Source of the DNA: CAWGQN01 sp963824885
Lineage (GTDB): Bacteria; Actinomycetota; Actinomycetes; Actinomycetales; Microbacteriaceae
Direction of reading: 5' to 3'
Length of the DNA stretch: 64,000 bases
NCBI GenBank assembly: GCA_963824885.1
Contig: CAWGQN010000010.1
Span: forward strand, 248,001 to 312,000
Position numbers and translations under genes: made by a program. The notes under the pieces were generated by a model, which searched no databases, was not told the origin of the DNA, and worked only from the letters and a program-made list of their open reading frames with translations. Position 1 is the first letter of the stretch. Each line of letters opens with the position of its first letter. Below, piece after piece: positions 54,939-64,000 of the stretch.

Positions 54939-55866
54939 GGCCGGCTGGACCTCGCCAGCCTTCAACAGGCAATGCAAACTTACGCACCAAGCGATCAGTA
55001 AACGGCGCTTGAGTCAGGCGCGCGAGGTGGATGGGAGTGTCTGATTGGCGTACCTCGATTCGAGCGCCCGTTGGAAGGTCGTGGGCGCGTCGCCCATCGC
55101 ACCACAGGACCGCGGGAGAAGGCATTCGATCAAGCAACTCGACCGCGAGCACGGAATCGGCGCCGACAACGAGAGGCCGAGCAAAAAGGGCGTGGGCGTT
55201 CAATGGGACGAGTAAGAGGGCCTCGAGTGATGGCCAGACAATTGGCCCCCCCGCGGAGAAGGAATACGCAGTCGATCCGGTGGGTGTCGACATGACAACG
55301 CCGTCACCGCCAAAGGTCGACGCTGGCCGACCATCGACTTCGACCACTACCTCGACCATGCGACCACGACTTGCCTTTTCAACCGAGACATCGTTGAGCG
55401 CCCAATCGTCGAGGATCGGTTTCCCACCAATCGAGACGGCAACCGACAGGGCCATTCGAGCTTCAACGGTATACCGACGATTCAGCGCTTTGGCAATGGT
55501 GTCGGGGAGATCGTCACGCTCGCTTTCGGCAAGAAAACCCATGTGCCCAACGTTGACTCCCAACACCGGAATGGATGCTCCACGCACGATTTCTGCGGCG
55601 CGCAAGATCGTACCGTCGCCACCCAACACGATTGCAAGCTCGAGTTGTTCGAATCCCGCGTTGACACCGAGGATGGGAACACGATCAAGATTCGAATCGA
55701 ATTCAATGATCGTGCTGGCATCTTCGCCGCTCAGCACGGGTGTGACGCCCGCAGCGTCGAGTTGCTGACACGCGGTCGATACCGCCTCGAGCGAGTCATG
55801 GCGCCCCGTGTGTGCGACAAGCAAAATGGACCGAGCGGCGTTTTCAGACACTGTGGTTTGCGTCAT
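54931..55866 (-). CDS. nadK: NAD kinase
   Basis: Phosphorylates NAD to NADP. The 311-aa protein has the GGDG motif at residues 82-85 (IVLGGDGTILRAAE), VNVGHMGFLAESE, NDVSVEKASRGRM and DGVVMSTPTGSTAYSFSAGG. ATG 55866 has GGAGG upstream. It lies between tlyA and recN, 44 bp after tlyA. Confidence 0.95.
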   Translation of the reverse strand: MTQTTVSENAARSILLVAHTGRHDSLEAVSTACQQLDAAGVTPVLSGEDASTIIEFDSNLDRVPILGVNAGFEQLELAIVLGGDGTILRAAEIVRGASIPVLGVNVGHMGFLAESERDDLPDTIAKALNRRYTVEARMALSVAVSIGGKPILDDWALNDVSVEKASRGRMVEVVVEVDGRPASTFGGDGVVMSTPTGSTAYSFSAGGPIVWPSLEALLLVPLNAHALFARPLVVGADSVLAVELLDRMPSPAVLWCDGRRAHDLPTGARIEVRQSDTPIHLARLTQAPFTDRLVRKFALPVEGWRGPAGRD

Positions 55867-55910
55867 TGCTCGCCTCCGCTCATCGCGCCGCACGCGTCGG
55901 CCCGCCACCA

Positions 55911-56711
55911 CTAACGAGTCGTCGCAAGAATATGCTCCCTCCATTGTGCCGGATTGGAACCCGCCGTCGAACTCAACCACACCAGATACTCGTGGTTACC
56001 CGCCGCCCCCAGTATTGGAGACGCGATTATTCCCGCCGTGCTCAGTCCACGCGTGTGACCACACTCCACCACGTGCGAAACCGCGGTCGCTCGCAGCGAG
56101 GAACTCGTGACGATTCCGTTAACAAGTCCCGCTCGACCCGCCTCAAATTGCGGTTTCACAAGTAAGACGAAATCCGCGGCTCGATCCGACGAGGCCACGA
56201 GAGCGGGAATAACCACCGTAAGCGAAATAAACGATAGATCCGCCACCACGAGAGTTGGCGCCTCATCAGTTCCAGAGATCGCCGAGAGCTGCGTCGCTGT
56301 GAGCCAGCGAGCATTGACACGCTCGACCGACGTGACGCGAGGATCCGCCGCAATTTCTGGAGCGAGCTGACCGTGTCCCACGTCGAGAGCGATGACACGC
56401 CGGACCCCCCGGTTCAGGAGCACTTGCGTAAACCCGCCCGTCGACGCACCCACGTCAAGAGCGAGTACTCCGGAGGTTTTCAGCGGAGAGAACGCGTCGA
56501 GAGCAGCAATGAGCTTAACCGCTCCTCGACCCACGAGCGCATCGTGCTTGCCAACGTCGACCCTCTGATCGGTCCGGACACGGGTCGAAGCGCGTGAAAC
56601 GACAACACCGTCTACTGAAACCAAGCCCCGCTTGATCAGGCTCGCGGCGTGGGTACGGGATCGCGCAACACCGCGTCGTGAAAGGACGACGTCAATCCTG
56701 GTTCCGGACAT
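55911..56711 (-). CDS. tlyA: TlyA-type rRNA 2'-O-methyltransferase / hemolysin-like
   Basis: S4-FtsJ protein; TlyA methylates 16S C1409 and 23S C1920 in mycobacteria and affects capreomycin sensitivity. The 266-aa protein has the S4 domain (RIDVVLSRRGVARSRTHAAS) and the SAM-binding ALDVGASTGGFTQVLLNRG, plus FVLLVKPQFEAGR. ATG 56711 is chosen for family length; it overlaps the small upstream gene by 20 bases. Other in-frame ATGs at 56726 and 56756 exist. Confidence 0.92.
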   Translation of the reverse strand: MSGTRIDVVLSRRGVARSRTHAASLIKRGLVSVDGVVVSRASTRVRTDQRVDVGKHDALVGRGAVKLIAALDAFSPLKTSGVLALDVGASTGGFTQVLLNRGVRRVIALDVGHGQLAPEIAADPRVTSVERVNARWLTATQLSAISGTDEAPTLVVADLSFISLTVVIPALVASSDRAADFVLLVKPQFEAGRAGLVNGIVTSSSLRATAVSHVVECGHTRGLSTAGIIASPILGAAGNHEYLVWLSSTAGSNPAQWREHILATTR

Positions 56712-56931
56712 TAACCGCTGGCTCATCGCCCATGTCGAGTCGGCGCCGAAGTTCATCGTAGATCTGACCGTACGCGACGACCCGCTCGTCGAGCGTTAGC
56801 GATTCAATCTCGAGGAGCTGCGAATCCAGCTCCGAAATGGGGCTGACGCCGGCGTCTTTCTCATGGGATAGACCGCGCACAATCGACCCCGTGTCACGAT
56901 CACTGTCGGGCGAATCCCGCACGGTGGCCAC
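56692..56931 (-). CDS. Small acidic protein between HAD gene and tlyA
   Basis: A 79-aa acidic protein without a recognised domain. The second half is predicted helical: ISELDSQLLEIESLTLDERV then YGQIYDELRRRLDMG. GTG 56931 follows the HAD stop by one base and has GGAAAGG upstream, so coupling is likely. Similar small genes occur at this place in related actinobacteria, which together with the ribosome site supports it as real. Function unknown. Confidence 0.7.
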   Translation of the reverse strand: MATVRDSPDSDRDTGSIVRGLSHEKDAGVSPISELDSQLLEIESLTLDERVVAYGQIYDELRRRLDMGDEPAVNVRNQD

Positions 56932-56932
56932 G

Positions 56933-57937
56933 TTACGCCTTTCCAGACAATTCAAGTGGAATGTCCAAACTATATATTGGTCGGCCCGACTTCCACACGA
57001 GCGAGCACGCGGCTCGCACGAGATCAACCGAAGAGCTCCCGCGCTTGAGGATGGTGACGGCATTATCGTCGAGGCGCACGCGCGCATCACCAACAGACGC
57101 AACGCGCCCCGCGGCGGACAAAGTGGTTGACGGGTACGGCTCAAAAAGCTCGCGCAAGTCGTTGAAAATATATTGTGGGCGCGAGGCAGCATCAGCTGCC
57201 AACAGGTGCTTCGCTTGATCAACGCCCGTCAAGACAAAACCGGAACGAATTCCCGCTCGATTGGCCCCCACAATATCGGTATCGAGCCGATCACCAATAA
57301 ACAGCGGAGAGAGCGCCGAAAACCTCGAAACCGCCTCCTCGAAGATCGCGGTCTGCGGCTTGCCCGCAATCATCGGCAACCGACCCACTGCCGTGTGTAC
57401 CGCCGCAACAAGCGTCCCGTTTCCCGGCGCGAGGCCGCCAGGGACGGGCAAGGTCCAATCGAGGTTCGTCGCGATCCACGGAATTCCGCGGTGTAAGGCA
57501 ATTGATGCTTCGGCAAGGTCAACCCACCCGACCTCTCGCGCGAAGCCCTGGACCACCGCGGTCGGATTGTTCGACGAGTCGCGCGTGACAGAGTACCCCG
57601 CCCTCTCGAGCTCGAACGTCAGGCCCGCTCCACCAACGACCAACACGAGCGAGCCGTGTGGAACGTGATCCGCGAGTAACCGAACCGCGGCGTGAGGAGA
57701 TGTGACAACGTCGTGTGCTTGCACGTCGAGTCCCAAGCCCGTGAGGTGATCGGCGATCGAACCGTCCGTGCGCGAGGCGTTATTCGTCACGAACGTGACT
57801 CGCGCGAGACGTGCTGCGCGCCTCGCACTCTCCACTGCGTGCGGAATCGCCTCGGCACCGCGATAAATAACGCCGTCGAGGTCGAGCATCAGCAGGTCCA
57901 CGCCATTGATAGGAGCAGGAAGACTCCGTGCCATCAT
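56933..57937 (-). CDS. HAD-family (NagD-like, class IIA) phosphatase
   Basis: A 334-aa HAD hydrolase. The nucleophile motif is LMLDLDGVIYRG (Asp19, Asp21), motif II FVTNNASRT, and the late GDRLDTDIVGANRAGI with the acidic pair. This matches class IIA members such as 4-nitrophenylphosphatase, NagD or phosphoglycolate phosphatases; substrate unknown. A C-terminal extension of about 80 residues follows the HAD core. GGGAGG precedes ATG 57937, which shares a base with the upstream stop (TGATG). Confidence 0.88.
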   Translation of the reverse strand: MMARSLPAPINGVDLLMLDLDGVIYRGAEAIPHAVESARRAARLARVTFVTNNASRTDGSIADHLTGLGLDVQAHDVVTSPHAAVRLLADHVPHGSLVLVVGGAGLTFELERAGYSVTRDSSNNPTAVVQGFAREVGWVDLAEASIALHRGIPWIATNLDWTLPVPGGLAPGNGTLVAAVHTAVGRLPMIAGKPQTAIFEEAVSRFSALSPLFIGDRLDTDIVGANRAGIRSGFVLTGVDQAKHLLAADAASRPQYIFNDLRELFEPYPSTTLSAAGRVASVGDARVRLDDNAVTILKRGSSSVDLVRAACSLVWKSGRPIYSLDIPLELSGKA

Positions 57938-58698
57938 CAGTCCTCCCGTGATCCCTCTTCTGGAGACTCTTCGACGATCTCGATTGTTTCATCGCTATCC
58001 GGAACCTCCACGGCACGCTCAGCGCGTTTTGCGCGGTTGCGCCACTCGAGAGCTCGCCGCGGTTCTCCTAGTTCTTCGAGTGCATTTGCAAACGCGTGAA
58101 ACAAGTCGGAACTCCATGAATAGGCAATATCGGGATCGAGTTCCGGAATCCGAAGTTCGTCGAGCGCCTCGGGTCCTTGATTCAAATCCAATCGCGCTCC
58201 CGACATTGCGATTGCCAGTGCGACTCGGACCTCGATGGGGAGGTCATTGCGATCCACGGACCGACCAACCTCAAGCGCCCGGTCGGGACGCCCAACACCG
58301 CGCTCGCTATCAACCATCAGGGCAATTTGATTGTCCGACCCCGACAGTCGCCGAAACGTCCGTAATTCGCGAAGCGCGAGAGAAAAGTTGCCGGTCGCGT
58401 ATGCGGTAATCGCAATAGACTCGCGAACGACCGCGATTCGCCCCGCGCGCCGCGCAGCCGACGCCGCATGACGGTGCGCGAGCTCCGCATCGGATTCAAT
58501 GAGCCGCGCGGCCATCACCAAGTGGCGCGCAACCTCATCAGCATTCTCCTTACTGAGGGTACGCAGCTCCTTGCGAGCGTGCTGATCAAGGTCGCTCGGC
58601 GCCACGTCGTCGGCAATTTCCGGATCGTCGTGGCGTCGCCGAACCGATTTCAAGTCACGCCCACGACGATGATCTTTCGGATCAGCTGAATCATTCAC
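57937..58698 (-). CDS. TPR-like protein of unknown function
   Basis: A 253-aa protein: a charged N-terminus, then helical repeats such as VARHLVMAARLIESDAELAH, ITAYATGNFSLALRELRTF and LFHAFANALEELGEPRRALE, and an acidic tail. The pattern suggests TPR-like helical hairpins for protein binding. GTG 58698 has GAGGAG upstream. It is the first gene of the long chain after the rRNA operon terminator. Function unknown; it may be the conserved actinobacterial protein beside this HAD gene. Confidence 0.72.
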   Translation of the reverse strand: MNDSADPKDHRRGRDLKSVRRRHDDPEIADDVAPSDLDQHARKELRTLSKENADEVARHLVMAARLIESDAELAHRHAASAARRAGRIAVVRESIAITAYATGNFSLALRELRTFRRLSGSDNQIALMVDSERGVGRPDRALEVGRSVDRNDLPIEVRVALAIAMSGARLDLNQGPEALDELRIPELDPDIAYSWSSDLFHAFANALEELGEPRRALEWRNRAKRAERAVEVPDSDETIEIVEESPEEGSRED

Positions 58699-58742
58699 GG
58701 CGGTCTCCTCACATGACACCTCGGACTCTTGACGAGTTAACG

Positions 58743-58771
58743 AAAAGTGGCCACCCCGCAATGGGTGGCCA
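58743..58771 (-). terminator. rRNA operon terminator
   Basis: Perfect 9-bp inverted repeat (TGGCCACCC at 58748-58756, GGGTGGCCA at 58763-58771) with a 6-base loop, followed on the minus strand by TTTT (58746-58743). It sits 13 bp after the 5S rRNA end. Confidence 0.9.
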
Positions 58772-58783
58772 TTTCACGAAGAA

Positions 58784-58902
58784 GTCCGGCGGTGTCCTAC
58801 TCTCCCACAGGGTCCCCCCTGCAGTACCATCGGCGCTGAGAGTCTTAGCTTCCGGGTTCGGAATGTAACCGGGCGTTTCCCTCTCGCTATGGCCGCCGAA
58901 AC
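58784..58902 (-). rRNA. rrf: 5S ribosomal RNA
   Basis: About 119 nt: starts GTTTCGGCGGCCATAGCGAG, has CCGAACCCGGAAGCTAAG in the conserved loop and ends with GGGAGAGTAGGACACCGCCG pairing back to the 5' end. Ends are approximate. A 172-bp spacer separates it from 23S. Confidence 0.93.
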
Positions 58903-59074
58903 ACTATTGATATACCAAAGCAAACAGGCAATCGCGCTCGCATGTCTATCGACAATACTGTATCTGTCGACAAAGCCAAGCGACGATTGTCGGTTCTCGA
59001 CCGTACATCGAGAACCACATAGTGGACGCGTGCATCATTTCAACACCAGCCTAAACAGTATTGAACATGTGTTA

Positions 59075-64000
<4,926 letters not shown>

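Overview
The window looks like a chromosome segment of a small-genome, high-GC actinobacterium of the Microbacteriaceae type (Micrococcales). The reasons are a 16S/23S/5S operon with actinobacterial signature sequence, many GTG starts, very short intergenic gaps with ATGA/GTGA/TAGTG overlaps, and gene orders shared with mycobacteria: the dcw cluster next to idsA, an Rv2175c-like gene, pknL, class II aroG and plsC; the garA, MerR, MerR group; and the furA-katA pair. No prophage, insertion sequence, CRISPR array or plasmid module was seen. It reads as core chromosome with a small accessory patch at about 33-43 kb.

Region by region. 1-11 kb (minus strand): a dcw cell-wall and division operon, read mraZ, rsmH, ftsL-like, ftsI, murE, murF, mraY, murD, ftsW, murG (cut by the window edge). 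Three GTGG boxes spaced exactly 10 bp form a likely MraZ operator upstream. 11-17.4 kb: DUF3040, a prenyl diphosphate synthase, an Rv2175c-like DNA-binding protein, a PknL-type kinase with PASTA repeats, DAHP synthase and an acyltransferase. 17.6-28.4 kb: a metallo-beta-lactamase/Rieske protein, glucokinase, long-chain acyl-CoA ligase, peptide deformylase, a MinD/ParA-like ATPase, pyruvate carboxylase and a second ParA. 28.4-34.7 kb (minus): two MerR regulators, GarA, a CDP-alcohol phosphatidyltransferase, SufU, SufS (frame-broken), a membrane protein and a NUDIX/NYN-like fusion. 34.9-43.2 kb: a pyrimidine-reductase homologue, a cold-shock protein, catalase with FurA, a J-domain remnant, a frame-broken LysE exporter with its divergent LysR regulator, an isolated 2-deoxy-scyllo-inosose-synthase-like cyclase and a secreted protein of unknown function.

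43.3-58.7 kb (minus) is one long co-directional chain: TPR-like protein, HAD phosphatase, small protein, tlyA, nadK, recN, pyrG, NUDIX, xerD, parA, scpA, scpB, rluB, tyrA, cmk, der, then tRNA-Pro. It joins nucleotide and NAD metabolism, chromosome segregation, recombination and ribosome maturation. 58.7-64 kb is the rRNA operon (minus; 16S cut by the window edge), ending at a strong hairpin terminator.

Two points matter most. First, sufS and der are each split by two frame changes and lysE by one. The changes map to short base runs or simple contexts while the catalytic residues are preserved, which suggests sequence or assembly errors rather than gene decay. Second, the DOI-synthase-like cyclase sits outside any visible aminoglycoside cluster and is the best candidate here for undescribed chemistry.
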